DNA of 64,000 bases from Allobogoriella deserti (GCF_042680605.1 NZ_JBHUEE010000012.1:7857-71856); one strand, 5' to 3'; shown: positions 23,281-32,184, numbered from the stretch's first letter. The notes: generated by a model not told the origin, from the sequence alone. Made by a program: numbers and translations.

Positions 23281-24884
23281 CCGCCCCGACACCGGCCCGA
23301 CGGCCCGGCGTGCTGACCGGAACCATCCGGCTGGTCCGGCTCGCCCTGCGGACGGGCTGGCCCGGCCTGCTCGGCGCCGTCGTCCTCGCCGCCGGACTCG
23401 TCACCCTCGTGGCCGGATCGATCGAGGCGCTCTACCCAGACCCTGCGGACCGCGCCCAGTACGCGGCCACGGTCGGCAGTTCCCCGGCCAGCGAGGCGTT
23501 CAACGGCCGCGGGTACGGCCTGCACACCGTCGGCGGGATTTCCGCCTACGAGGTCGGCTTCATGGGGCAGATCCTCTTCCCGGTGCTCGCGCTGCACCTG
23601 GCGCTTCGGCATACCCGGCGCGAGGAGGAGGCCGGACGCACCGAACTGCTCACCGCCGGCCGGGTCGGGCGACTGGCGCCGCTGGTCGCCGGGACTGCGG
23701 TGCTGACTCTCGTGTGCCTGCTGACCGGCGCGGCCATGGCTGCCGGTGGCGTCAGTGCCGGGCTGCCGCTCGCCGGGGCGGCGTGGTACGCGGCCGGCAA
23801 TGCCCTGCTCATGCTGTTCTACGGCGCCGTGGGACTGGTGGCCGGGCAGCTCGCCCAGTCCGCGCGTACCGGCTACCTGATCGGGCTGGTCGCGCTCGCG
23901 GCGAGCTACCTCGTCCGCGCCCTGGTCGACGGTCTGGGGTGGGACGCCGTCTGGGCGAGCCCGCTCGGGTGGACTGCCGAGGTGCGCCCGTTCGCCGATC
24001 CCCGTCCATGGCCGCTCGCGGCGTTCGCGGTCGGTGCCGTCGTGCTGAGCGGGGCCGCGGTTCTCCTCGCGCGGCGGCGCGACCTCGGTGCCGGAGTCGT
24101 CCCACCGCGACGCGGGCCGGCGCGGGGTCGGCGCGGACTGGGCACGGCAGCCGGGCTCGCGTGGCGCCTGAACCGTGGCGTCGTCCTTGCCTGGACGGTG
24201 CTCGCGGTGGTGTGGGCCGGCGTCTTCGGAGCGCTGACGCAGGAGATGGCCGACCTGGTCGATGCCAACCCGGCCATGCTCGAGGCGCTCGGTGTCGAAC
24301 GGGGGAGCGACGTGGTCACCAGCTTGGCCGTGGTCGTGGTGATCCTGGCGGCGACGGCGCTCGCGGTGCAGGGGTTCGGACGGCTGGGCGTGGAGGAGAC
24401 GCAGGGCCGGCTCGGTGCGGTGCTGGCCACCCGCGTCCCCCGGCACCGGCTGTGGGGCGGGTGGTCCGCCGTCGTCGCGCTCGCGTCGCTCGCCTCGCTG
24501 ACCCTGGGGTGCCTCACCCTCGGTCTGGTCACCTGGGCGGTCACCGATGACCGCGACGCGCTCGGGACGGCCGCCGAGGTCGGTCTCGGCTACGCCGTCC
24601 CCGTGCTCTTCGTCGTCGCCGTGGTGGCCGTGCTGCGCGCCGTCGGCTCGCGCTGGTCCGGTCTCGGGTGGCTGCTCGTCGGATGGATCGCCGTCGTCGG
24701 CTTCCTGGCCGAGACGCTGCGCATCCCGGACTGGGCGCGCGAGCTCTCTCCGCTGCATCTCGTCGGCACGCTTCCGCAGGACGACGCGGACCTCCTCGCG
24801 GTGGCCGGGCTCGCGGTGGCCGCGGTCATCCTGGCCGCCGGGTCGATCCTGCTGTTCGGCCGCCGCGACCTCGCGGCCGGGTGA
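23277..24884 (+). CDS. ABC transporter permease of the antibiotic-exporter type
   Basis: A 535-aa membrane protein with about twelve hydrophobic segments in two similar halves, for example WPGLLGAVVLAAGLVTLVAG, APLVAGTAVLTLVCLLTGAA, VVLAWTVLAVVWAGVFGAL and AVPVLFVVAVVAVLRAV. The motif HLALRHTRREEEAGRTELLTAGRVGR, repeated in the second half as QGFGRLGVEETQGRLGAVLA, is characteristic of the TnrB-type exporters of polyketide ionophores. It forms the membrane part of the pair with the preceding ATPase. The substrate is unknown. Confidence 0.88.
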   Translation: MTAPTPARRPGVLTGTIRLVRLALRTGWPGLLGAVVLAAGLVTLVAGSIEALYPDPADRAQYAATVGSSPASEAFNGRGYGLHTVGGISAYEVGFMGQILFPVLALHLALRHTRREEEAGRTELLTAGRVGRLAPLVAGTAVLTLVCLLTGAAMAAGGVSAGLPLAGAAWYAAGNALLMLFYGAVGLVAGQLAQSARTGYLIGLVALAASYLVRALVDGLGWDAVWASPLGWTAEVRPFADPRPWPLAAFAVGAVVLSGAAVLLARRRDLGAGVVPPRRGPARGRRGLGTAAGLAWRLNRGVVLAWTVLAVVWAGVFGALTQEMADLVDANPAMLEALGVERGSDVVTSLAVVVVILAATALAVQGFGRLGVEETQGRLGAVLATRVPRHRLWGGWSAVVALASLASLTLGCLTLGLVTWAVTDDRDALGTAAEVGLGYAVPVLFVVAVVAVLRAVGSRWSGLGWLLVGWIAVVGFLAETLRIPDWARELSPLHLVGTLPQDDADLLAVAGLAVAAVILAAGSILLFGRRDLAAG

Positions 24885-24902
24885 GTCAGGCCGGGTGAGT
24901 CA
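24875..24902. repeat. Exact 14-bp tandem duplication across convergent stops
   Basis: GGCCGGGTGAGTCA occurs at 24875-24888 and 24889-24902. The first copy supplies the TGA of the permease gene and the second supplies the stop (TCA) of the bPH2 gene on the other strand. Confidence 0.9.
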
Positions 24903-26525
24903 GGCCGGGACGGCCACCGGTTCGCGCGTCACCTCGGCCGCGATCACGGTGGCGTCGTGCAGCGCCAGGTCGACGCCGCGGTAGCCCTGCTCACCCGCTG
25001 CCGTCGTGACCACGAGCGTCGCGAGTCCGAGCAGGCGTTGGATCGGGCCCTGCCGGACGTGGGCGCCGTTGATGCCACGTACCTCGATCGCATCGGTGCG
25101 GCGGGAGAAGAACCCGCGCCGCAGGTACAGCACCTCCCCGCCGAGCAGGTGGCCGAGCGTGCGGTAGTAGCCCAGACCGGCCACGATGCCCAGGCACAGG
25201 AGGGCGACGGAGCCAGCCAGCAGCCAGCCGGGCCACTCGCGCCAGAGGACGGCGGCCGCCGACGCGGCACCGACGAGTCCGTAACCGCCCGCATACCGGA
25301 TGATCGCGCGGCGGCGGGCCGCGGGCGGGTGGGAGACGAGCCGTCCGCCCGCCGGCCTCGCCCGCTCGTCGAGCACGCGCCGGCCGAGCATGGTGTTGCC
25401 GACGCGGACCGCGACCTCGCGGGTCGTCGCCGGCAGCACCGTGGCGGACTCGTTCATCTGCTGCTGCAGGCTGATGCCCGTCATCACCGGTGTCATGCGC
25501 GCACCACCGAGCAGCCGCGTGAGGAACGGCTCGGAGAGCGTCAGGCCGCGCAGCCGGGCCTGGTCCGCGGTGAAGGACCGGGTGGTCAGCAACCCGCGCG
25601 TGGCCACGAACGTGGCGCCCGGCTCCCGGACCAGGCGAAAGCCCCACCAGGCCTCGATGAACGCGAGCGCCCCGGCGCCGATCCCGAGCAGGACGGCGAG
25701 CACCAATGTGGTCGCCGCCCAGGCAGGCCAGGGGACGCGGTCGATGAGGTCACCAAGCGTGTCACCGACCCAGTCTTCCTGCCCGAACATCGACACGAAG
25801 CCGTAGACGGAGCCGACCACCGACAGCGGTCCGGTGATCAGCCACGCCCCGACCATCGAGTAGATGATCCACGGCCACTGCACCCGCTGGACCTCGGCGG
25901 TGGGTGGATCGCTCGGCGACCGGCCGCCGTCGTCGGGCACGGGTGCTCCGGCCTCGTCACCACCGGTGGCGACGACGTCCGGGCCGGCCGCGCGGACCAG
26001 GTGGTCGCGTAGCCGGCGGGCGCGCCCGCGCGGCAGCCCGTCCAGCACCACGGTGCCGCTGCCGACGAGGGCGTTGCCGCCGGTGCCCACCCGGACGACG
26101 GCGAGACGGAACAGGCGGTTCGTCAGCGGCGCGGTGATGTCCACGGTCCGGATGCGGTGCAGGGCGATGCGTTCGCTCTTGCGCACGAGCAGGCCGCGGC
26201 GGACCTGGAGTTCGGAGTCGGTGAGCCGGTAGCGCACCGCCACGTAGGACAACGCCTTGGACGCCGGCCGCATGACGCCGAGCAGGATCAGGACGAGGAC
26301 GAGGTACCGGCCGACCCCACTCGTCTGATCGACCAGGAGCCACGCAAGTGCCGCGGGCGTGAGGCGCACGACGGCGTACACGAGCGCTGCGAGCATGGTG
26401 CGGGGATCGAGCCGGTACCAGGGCAGGTCCGGGTCCTCGTCGACCTCGTGGTCGGGCTCGGGCTCGGCGTTCTTGCCGGCCCGGCGCGGGCGGTCGAGCG
26501 GCTCGGTGGGGTCGGCGTCAGTCAT
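24900..26525 (-). CDS. Three-domain bPH2 (YdbT-like) membrane protein
   Basis: A 541-aa protein with repeated bacterial PH-like (bPH2, formerly DUF304) domains, each following paired hydrophobic segments. Domain 1 is VRYRLTDSELQVRRGLLVRKSERIALHRIRTVDI, domain 2 begins at FRLVREPGATFVATRGLL, and domain 3 is LYLRRGFFSRRTDAIEVRGINGAHV followed by GLATLVVTTAAGEQ. It resembles Bacillus YdbT, which works with YdbS in resistance to a secreted peptide. The ATG overlaps the stop of its partner at 26522. A charged N-terminal tail (DEDPDLPWY) is cytoplasmic by prediction. Confidence 0.85.
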   Translation of the reverse strand: MTDADPTEPLDRPRRAGKNAEPEPDHEVDEDPDLPWYRLDPRTMLAALVYAVVRLTPAALAWLLVDQTSGVGRYLVLVLILLGVMRPASKALSYVAVRYRLTDSELQVRRGLLVRKSERIALHRIRTVDITAPLTNRLFRLAVVRVGTGGNALVGSGTVVLDGLPRGRARRLRDHLVRAAGPDVVATGGDEAGAPVPDDGGRSPSDPPTAEVQRVQWPWIIYSMVGAWLITGPLSVVGSVYGFVSMFGQEDWVGDTLGDLIDRVPWPAWAATTLVLAVLLGIGAGALAFIEAWWGFRLVREPGATFVATRGLLTTRSFTADQARLRGLTLSEPFLTRLLGGARMTPVMTGISLQQQMNESATVLPATTREVAVRVGNTMLGRRVLDERARPAGGRLVSHPPAARRRAIIRYAGGYGLVGAASAAAVLWREWPGWLLAGSVALLCLGIVAGLGYYRTLGHLLGGEVLYLRRGFFSRRTDAIEVRGINGAHVRQGPIQRLLGLATLVVTTAAGEQGYRGVDLALHDATVIAAEVTREPVAVPA

Positions 26526-27034
26526 GTCGCGTCACCCTGGGTGCGGGCGACGGCGTCGGTCAGGGTCTCGGTGAGCTGCTCCGCCACGGTGGCGTCGAGT
26601 CCCTGGATGACCACGGCGCCCTGGGCCGAACCGGTGGTGACGGAGACGGCGGCCAGCCCGAACGCCCGATGGAGGGCGTTGCGGCGGACCTCGACCGTCT
26701 GGACTCGGTTCAACGGCGCGATGCGCCATTCGCGTGTGAGCCAGCCGGTCCGTGAGTACACCGCGGTGTCCGTGGCCTCCCACCGGTGCACGCGCAGGCG
26801 CAGCCACGGTGCCACCGCGGCCCGCGGCAGCGTGACGAGCGCGAGGGCTCCGCCGACGGCGAGCAACCATGGCCGGCCCGCGTCCCACCACACCGCCGGA
26901 AGGCCCGCGGCCAGCACGACCGCTGCGAGCTGGGCAGCGCCGGAGACCAGCCAGTACCGCTTGGCCCGCGGGTCCACGTGGTGCGCCGGGGGCCGCGGGG
27001 CAGTGGTGGGCGGTTGTCGGGGCTCGAGGTCCAT
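26522..27034 (-). CDS. Single-domain bPH2 (YdbS-like) membrane protein
   Basis: A 170-aa protein with two hydrophobic segments (about residues 29-63, VSGAAQLAAVVLAAGLPAV and LLAVGGALALVTLP) followed by one bPH2 domain: TGWLTREWRIAPLNRVQTVEVRRNALHRAFGLAAVSVTT. It pairs with the three-domain protein as YdbS does with YdbT. The two genes overlap by ATGA and form a leftward operon. The PxNRVQTV pattern is characteristic of the family. Confidence 0.85.
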   Translation of the reverse strand: MDLEPRQPPTTAPRPPAHHVDPRAKRYWLVSGAAQLAAVVLAAGLPAVWWDAGRPWLLAVGGALALVTLPRAAVAPWLRLRVHRWEATDTAVYSRTGWLTREWRIAPLNRVQTVEVRRNALHRAFGLAAVSVTTGSAQGAVVIQGLDATVAEQLTETLTDAVARTQGDAT

Positions 27035-27172
27035 CTCTTCCCATCGTGTGGATCAGGCTTCACCGTACGGTTCTGGCGCAGGTGACGGATCCGCTCGGGG
27101 AAGGAGATTCCGCCGCGTCATCCACCGGAAGGAGGAGAGCTCGGATGTGGGTGGGCACACACGCTCGACATA

Positions 27173-27191
27173 TAGATGCATGGTGCATGTA
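27173..27191. promoter_or_regulatory. Candidate operator of the first MarR gene
   Basis: ATGCA and TGCAT flank TGG (27176-27188), and the symmetry continues imperfectly outwards to TA on both sides. It lies immediately upstream of the candidate -10 box at 27196, as expected for MarR autorepression. Confidence 0.5.
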
Positions 27192-27195
27192 GGAG

Positions 27196-27201
27196 TAGGG
27201 T
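27196..27201 (+). promoter_or_regulatory. Leaderless -10 box of the first MarR gene
   Basis: TAGGGT ends 7 bases before the GTG at 27209. Confidence 0.5.
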
Positions 27202-27208
27202 GGTCGCC

Positions 27209-27691
27209 GTGTCCACCCGCCCTGAACTGACCGAACGACTGGTCGATGAGATCGGCGCGTTCCTCCGGCGCACCCGGACCTCGGCCATCCGCGTCGCGGA
27301 CCGCGTCGGCCTGCAGCCGACGCAGTCCCAGATCCTCTTCACGCTCAAGCGGCTCGGCGAGTGCCGCGTCGCCGATCTGGCCGAGGTGCAGCTCGTCGAC
27401 CCCTCGGTCTCCAGCCGGCAGGTCGCCGCCATGGAGAAGGCCGGCCTGGTCGAGCGCCGTCCGGACCCGGAAGACGCCCGCGCCTCGCTCGTCTCCCTCT
27501 CCCAGGCCGGCCACGCGAAGCTCGGCGAGGTTCACGCCGAGCACCGCGCCGCGCTGGCCACCGCGCTGGCCGGATGGCCCGACGAGCGCATCACCCGCCT
27601 GGCCGACGACCTCCGCGAATTCGTCGAGGCGTCCGGCCCTGTCTACGACGAACTCACCGGCCCGCGCGCCGGCCAGATGGAGGTTGTGTGA
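27209..27691 (+). CDS. MarR-family transcriptional regulator
   Basis: A 160-aa winged-helix regulator. The recognition region is RVADLAEVQLVDPSVSSRQVAAMEKAGLVERRPDPEDARASLVSLSQAG (residues about 53-101), with the wing Asp-Arg pattern typical of MarR. The GTG at 27209 is preferred over an upstream ATG at 27176 because the latter sits inside the palindrome and a leaderless -10 box is correctly spaced for the GTG. Its stop overlaps the MFS exporter start (GTGA), so it probably controls that exporter and itself. Confidence 0.88.
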   Translation: MSTRPELTERLVDEIGAFLRRTRTSAIRVADRVGLQPTQSQILFTLKRLGECRVADLAEVQLVDPSVSSRQVAAMEKAGLVERRPDPEDARASLVSLSQAGHAKLGEVHAEHRAALATALAGWPDERITRLADDLREFVEASGPVYDELTGPRAGQMEVV

Positions 27692-29478
27692 CCCGCCCTC
27701 GCAAGGAGCTGACCGACAGACGCGCCTACGCCGGGATGACGCCGGAGCAGGCGGAGGCCGCCCACCACGAGCACCGACAGATCCTCAAGGTGCTGACCGG
27801 GCTGCTGCTCGCGATGTTCGTCGGTTCGTTGTCCGCGACGATCGTCGGCAACGCCCTGCCGGTGATCGTCGGTGAGATCGGCGGAAGTCAGCAGCAGTAC
27901 ACCTGGATCGTCACCGCCTCCATCCTCGCCTCCACCGCGGCGACACCGATCTTCGGCAAGCTGGCGGACCTGTTCGACAAGAAGACGCTGCTGCTCGTGG
28001 CCATCTCGATCTTCGGCGTCGGGTCGCTGGTCGCCGGATTCAGCGTCTCCGCGGAGATGCTCATCGCCGTGCGCGTGCTGCAAGGCATCGGCATGGGGTC
28101 GATCATGGTGCTTGTCCAGACCACGATCGCCACCATCATCCCGCCGCGTCAGCGGGGCAGGTACAACGGCTACCTCGGTGCCGTGATCGCCGCCTCCACG
28201 GTGTCCGGGCCTCTGATCGGCGGCGTCATCGTCGACATCCCCTGGCTCGGCTGGCGCTGGTGCTTCTGGATCTCCGTGCCGTTCATGATCGCTGCCCTCG
28301 TGGTCCTGGTGCGCAACCTGCACGTGCCGACCGTGCGCCGGGCGGAGACGCGGATCGACTGGGCCGGCGCCTTCCTCATCTCCGCCGCCACCACGACGTT
28401 GCTGATCTGGATCTCGTTCGCCGACCACTCCTTCGCCTGGGTGTCCTGGCAGACGGCCGCGATGCTCGGCGGCGCCGCGGTGCTCGGGGTCGCCTTCGTC
28501 CTCGTCGAGCGCAAGGTCCGCGAGCCGGTGGTGCCGCTGTACATCCTCACCGAACGCTCCACGGTGCTGGCGATCGTCGCGTCGCTGGCCATCGGCACCA
28601 CGATGTTCGGCGCCAACATCTACCTCGGCCAGTACTTCCAGATCGGACGCAGTTATTCGCCGACGATCTCCGGCTGGCTCACCCTGCCGCTGATGCTGGG
28701 CCTGCTGATCTCCTCGACGGTCTCCGGCCGCCTGGTGACTCGGACCGGCCGGTGGAAGCCGTACGTCACCGGCGGCATGATCCTGCTCGCCGTCGGCATC
28801 GGCCTGCTCTCCACGGTGCGGGCCGACACCGCGCTGTGGGTGATCGGCGCGTTCCTCCTCATCGCGGGGTTCGGCCTCGGTGCCTCGATGCAGAACCTCG
28901 TCCTCGCCGTCCAGAACAGCAACGCGCTGTCCAACGTCGGTGCCGCCACCTCCACCGTGACCTTCTTCCGGAACCTCGGCGGCGCCATGGGCATCCAGAT
29001 CCTCGCCGCGGTCTACACCCACCGGGTCACCGACCTCACGGTCGACGGGCTCCGCGCACAGGGGGCGGCCCCCGGGGCGTTCGACGCCTCCAGCGAGTCG
29101 CTCGACCTGACCCGCCTGCCCGACGCCGTGGTCCAGGTGATCCGCAACGCCTACGGCGACGGCATCGGAGTGGTCTTCCTGGTCGCGGCCGTGGCCGCCG
29201 TCCTCGGCGTCCTCGCGGTGGCGTTCATGCGCGCCACCATGCTGCGCAGCACCTGGGACACGCCCCCGTCCCGTGCCTCGGAGGCGTCGGCAGCCGGCGA
29301 GACGGACCGGACCACCGACGGTGTGCTCGACACCGGGCTGGACACCGCCCCCGGCGATGCCACACCGGCCACGACGGCGATGGTGGACCGGGACGCCGTG
29401 CCCGGCTCGCAGGAGCCCGGTGAGACGGCTGGCCCCGGTGCAGACGCCGTCGAACCCGACACCGCCCGACGGCGCTGA
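27688..29478 (+). CDS. DHA2-family MFS multidrug exporter
   Basis: A 596-aa proton-driven exporter of the EmrB/QacA type, with fourteen hydrophobic segments expected between residues about 35 and 520. Visible motifs are the loop 2-3 motif A GKLADLFDKKTLLL, VLQGIGMGSIMVLVQTTIATIIPPRQRGRY and the motif C region GAVIAASTVSGPLIGGVIVD. The C-terminal 80 residues are a hydrophilic, acidic and threonine-rich tail. The GTG at 27688 overlaps the MarR stop; reading frames that begin earlier are shadows of marR. A perfect hairpin follows the stop. Confidence 0.9.
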   Translation: MTRPRKELTDRRAYAGMTPEQAEAAHHEHRQILKVLTGLLLAMFVGSLSATIVGNALPVIVGEIGGSQQQYTWIVTASILASTAATPIFGKLADLFDKKTLLLVAISIFGVGSLVAGFSVSAEMLIAVRVLQGIGMGSIMVLVQTTIATIIPPRQRGRYNGYLGAVIAASTVSGPLIGGVIVDIPWLGWRWCFWISVPFMIAALVVLVRNLHVPTVRRAETRIDWAGAFLISAATTTLLIWISFADHSFAWVSWQTAAMLGGAAVLGVAFVLVERKVREPVVPLYILTERSTVLAIVASLAIGTTMFGANIYLGQYFQIGRSYSPTISGWLTLPLMLGLLISSTVSGRLVTRTGRWKPYVTGGMILLAVGIGLLSTVRADTALWVIGAFLLIAGFGLGASMQNLVLAVQNSNALSNVGAATSTVTFFRNLGGAMGIQILAAVYTHRVTDLTVDGLRAQGAAPGAFDASSESLDLTRLPDAVVQVIRNAYGDGIGVVFLVAAVAAVLGVLAVAFMRATMLRSTWDTPPSRASEASAAGETDRTTDGVLDTGLDTAPGDATPATTAMVDRDAVPGSQEPGETAGPGADAVEPDTARRR

Positions 29479-29516
29479 GCGCCCGCTGTCGCCGAGTTCG
29501 GCCCGGGGGGGACGAG

Positions 29517-29547
29517 CGCCTCACCCGAGCGCCACTCGGGTGAGGCG
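29517..29547 (+). terminator. Terminator hairpin after the MFS gene
   Basis: CGCCTCACCCGAG (29517-29529) and CTCGGGTGAGGCG (29535-29547) pair perfectly around a 5-base loop, 39 bases after the stop codon. The remaining leader to metZ (29548-29667) has short GC stems but no riboswitch I can identify. Confidence 0.75.
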
Positions 29548-29667
29548 TCCTGATGCCCGGGAGCGAGGGCGCCATTGGTCTCAGCATCCGGGCGTGGCCG
29601 GCCGGCTCACAGTGGACCCGCCGGCGCGCGGGCACCATCGACGGCACGCCGCTGATGGAGGATGCCC

Positions 29668-30909
29668 GTGCCCGACCTGCCGTGTCCCCCCGACGCCGGG
29701 CGCCTGCGCCCGCAGACACTCGCCGTGCGCGGCGGGCAGCATCGAAGCGGCTTCCAGGAGACCTCGGAGGCCCTCTACCTGACCCAGGGGTTCGTCTACG
29801 ACACCGCCGACGAGGCGGCGGCCACCTTCGCCGAGGAGATCGACCGCTACAGCTACTCGCGGTACGCGAACCCGACCGTGACCACGTTCCAGGAGCGACT
29901 CGCTCTGCTCGAGGGGGCCGAGGCGTGCCTGGCGACAGCGACCGGGATGTCGGCCGTCTTCACGGCCGTCGCCGCGCTGGTCCGTTCCGGGTCCCGGATC
30001 GTCGCAGCACGGGAGTTGTTCGGCTCCACCGTGACCATCTTCGACCAGATCCTGCCCGAGTGGGGCGTGCGCACGGACTACGTGACCGGCACCGATCCGC
30101 AGCAGTGGGAGCGGGCGCTGGCGACGCCTGCGGACGTCGTCTTCCTGGAGTCGCCGTCCAACCCCATGCAGGACGTGCTCGACCTGGCGCGTATCGCCCG
30201 ACTCGCCCACCGGGCGGGAGCCGTGGTCGTCGTCGACAACGTCTTCGCTACCCCGGTGCTGCAGCGCCCGCTCGAGCTCGGTGCCGACTTGGTCGTGTAC
30301 TCGGCGACGAAGCACATCGACGGCCAGGGGCGCTGCATGGGCGGGGCGGTCCTCGGTGGCACGGATCTCGTCCAGGGCCGGATCCGCACCCTGTACCGGA
30401 TGAGCGGGCCGGTGCTCGCCCCGTTCAACGCGTGGGTGCTGACCAAGGGGCTCGAGACACTGCCGGTCCGGGTACGTGCCCAGGCCGCCGCAGCCGCGGA
30501 TCTGGCGAGCTGGCTGGAGGCGCAACAGGGCGTCGAGGCGGTGCGCTACCCGTTCCTGCCGTCCCACCCGCAGCACGACCTCGCCCGCGCCCAGATGAGC
30601 GGCGGTGGCACGGTGGTGACGGTGACCCTCGCCGGTGCCGGCGGCCGCTCGTCCGACGAGGCGGCCTTCGCGTTCCTCGACGCTCTGCGTGTGGTCGACC
30701 TGTCCAGCAATCTCGGTGATGCCAAGTCCCTCGCCACCCACCCCGCCACGACGACGCACTGCCGGGTGGACCCGCAGCTGCGCGCGAGCATGGGGATCAC
30801 CGGCGGAACGGTGCGGCTGTCCGTCGGACTCGAGGACGTCGAGGATCTCCGTGAGGACCTCGAGGCCGCCCTTGCCGCGTGTCGGGGTCGCCCGCGACCA
30901 AAAGAGTGA
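29668..30909 (+). CDS. metZ: O-succinylhomoserine sulfhydrylase
   Basis: A PLP-dependent Cys/Met-metabolism enzyme (413 aa from this start) that would make homocysteine from an O-acylhomoserine and sulfide. Visible are RGGQHRSGFQETSEALYLTQGFVYD, YSRYANPTV, the PLP-ring stacking region ATATGMSAVF, DNVFATPVLQRPLE and the PLP-lysine motif VVYSATKHIDGQGR. An ATG at 29662 is in frame but abuts GGAGG (29657-29661) with no spacer; the GTG at 29668 has the normal 6-base spacing and is chosen. The stop codon lies in the operator of the next gene. Confidence 0.9.
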   Translation: MPDLPCPPDAGRLRPQTLAVRGGQHRSGFQETSEALYLTQGFVYDTADEAAATFAEEIDRYSYSRYANPTVTTFQERLALLEGAEACLATATGMSAVFTAVAALVRSGSRIVAARELFGSTVTIFDQILPEWGVRTDYVTGTDPQQWERALATPADVVFLESPSNPMQDVLDLARIARLAHRAGAVVVVDNVFATPVLQRPLELGADLVVYSATKHIDGQGRCMGGAVLGGTDLVQGRIRTLYRMSGPVLAPFNAWVLTKGLETLPVRVRAQAAAAADLASWLEAQQGVEAVRYPFLPSHPQHDLARAQMSGGGTVVTVTLAGAGGRSSDEAAFAFLDALRVVDLSSNLGDAKSLATHPATTTHCRVDPQLRASMGITGGTVRLSVGLEDVEDLREDLEAALAACRGRPRPKE

Positions 30910-30943
30910 CAGTACTCTGTCAATATTGGACAGGGTGCTGTCA
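30907..30943. promoter_or_regulatory. Double operator of the second MarR gene
   Basis: TGACAG-N4-CTGTCA occurs at 30907-30922 and, with one changed base, as GGACAG-N4-CTGTCA at 30928-30943. The centres are 21 bases apart, two helical turns. A CAATAT box (30921-30926) lies between them. The first site contains the metZ stop codon. Confidence 0.75.
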
Positions 30944-30966
30944 TGACGTCGAGGAGGGGCGGACCG

Positions 30967-31428
30967 ATGAGCGGCGACGAGGCCGAGGCGTACCGGTACC
31001 TCATCGCCGACGTCGAGGAACTGGCCGGCCTCTCCCGGGAGCGACATCAGCGTCTGGCCGCCCGGCACGGCCAGTCCGTGGCGCGATGGCACGTGCTCGC
31101 CGTGATCGCGCAGGAGCCGGCCACCGTCCCCGGTGTCGCCTCCCGTCTGGGCCTGACGCGGCAGAGCGTGCAGCGCGTGGTGGACGACCTGTCCCGTGAG
31201 TGGCTCGCGGAGAAGGTCCGCAACCCCCGCCACCGGTCCTCGCCCCTGGTGGCCCCCACCGACGCCGGCCGCCGCCTCCTGGCCAATCTGGCTGCCGACG
31301 CCGAGGACGAGCACCTGGCCCTGCTCGCGACCGGCGGCGTCCAGCGACGCGAGCTCCTCGCCGCACGCCAGACCATCCGTTCCCTCCTGGCCCTGCTGCG
31401 GATGGAGGATTCCGACGCCCGACCCTGA
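30967..31428 (+). CDS. MarR-family transcriptional regulator
   Basis: A 153-aa winged-helix protein: VARWHVLAVIAQEPATVPGVASRLGLTRQSVQRVVDDLSREWLAEKVRNPRHRSSPLVAPTDAGRRLL is partly quoted here as its core from residue 39; the recognition helix is TRQSVQRVVDDL. The ATG at 30967 has GAGGAGGGG 7 bases upstream; an ATG at 30943 is also in frame but lies in the operator. Two 16-base operators immediately upstream suggest autoregulation. No transporter follows, so its other targets are unknown; metZ, whose stop lies in the operator, is a candidate. Confidence 0.87.
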   Translation: MSGDEAEAYRYLIADVEELAGLSRERHQRLAARHGQSVARWHVLAVIAQEPATVPGVASRLGLTRQSVQRVVDDLSREWLAEKVRNPRHRSSPLVAPTDAGRRLLANLAADAEDEHLALLATGGVQRRELLAARQTIRSLLALLRMEDSDARP

Positions 31429-31512
31429 CCGCGGGTCCGTAGGGTGGCGGCCGTGACGAGGACGCACGCGAGCCGGCTCGGCCGCCGACGGCTGCCCTCC
31501 GCGCGGCGGCGG

Positions 31513-32151
31513 TCAGTCGACGACGCCGTAGAGCCGGTCTCCGGCGTCACCGAGGCCAGGCACGATGTACTTCTGCTCGTTGAGCCGTTCGTCGACCGCG
31601 GCGGTCACGATCGTCACGTCGCCGCGCGCACCGATCGCCTCCTCGACGGTGCGCAGCCCCTCCGGGGCGGCCAGCAGGCAGATCGCGGTGACATCGACGG
31701 CCCCGCGTGCGAGCAGGTACTCGATCGCAGCGATGAGCGTGTGACCGGTTGCGAGCATCGGGTCGAGCACGTAGCACTGCCGTCCGGAGAGGTCGTCCGG
31801 CAACCGTTCGGCGTAGGTGATCGCCTCGAACGTCTGCTCGTCGCGCTGCATGCCGAGGAACCCGACCTCCGCCGTCGGCAGCAGGCGGCTCATGCCGTCG
31901 AGCATGCCGAGACCGGCGCGCAGAATCGGCACCACGATCGGCTGGGGCGAGGCGAGGTGCGTGCCCGTGGTGGGCGCCACCGGGGTGGTGATCTCCACGG
32001 TCGTGGTCCGCACCTCACGGGTGGCCTCGTAGGCGAGCAACGTGACGAGCTCGTCCACCAGCAGCCGGAACGTCGGCGACCGGGTCGTCTCGTCGCGAAG
32101 GATGGTGAGCTTGTGGGCGATGAGCGGGTGGTCGGCCACGTGGACACGCAT
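31513..32151 (-). CDS. upp: Uracil phosphoribosyltransferase
   Basis: A 212-aa salvage enzyme that makes UMP from uracil and PRPP. MRVHVADHPLIAHKLTILRD starts the protein, VVPILRAGLGMLDGM follows, and the PRPP-binding loop is VLDPMLATGHTLIAA; the uracil-binding region is KYIVPGLGDAGDRLYG. The ATG at 32151 is leaderless by a TAGGTT box with a 7-base spacer. The frame stays open to 32829 only as a shadow of tadA, which diverges from it. An NCS2 permease at 43993-45294 could supply its substrate. Confidence 0.95.
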   Translation of the reverse strand: MRVHVADHPLIAHKLTILRDETTRSPTFRLLVDELVTLLAYEATREVRTTTVEITTPVAPTTGTHLASPQPIVVPILRAGLGMLDGMSRLLPTAEVGFLGMQRDEQTFEAITYAERLPDDLSGRQCYVLDPMLATGHTLIAAIEYLLARGAVDVTAICLLAAPEGLRTVEEAIGARGDVTIVTAAVDERLNEQKYIVPGLGDAGDRLYGVVD

Positions 32152-32158
32152 GGACGCC

Positions 32159-32164
32159 AACCTA
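32159..32164 (-). promoter_or_regulatory. Leaderless -10 box of upp
   Basis: TAGGTT on the minus strand ends 7 bases before the ATG at 32151. Confidence 0.5.
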
Positions 32165-32184
32165 CCGGCTGCCATGATGACGCC

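Noticed and set aside
29548..29667. Possible SAM riboswitch in the metZ leader
   Set aside because: The leader has GC stems, but I could not match the conserved core of SAM-I, SAM-II or SAM-IV.
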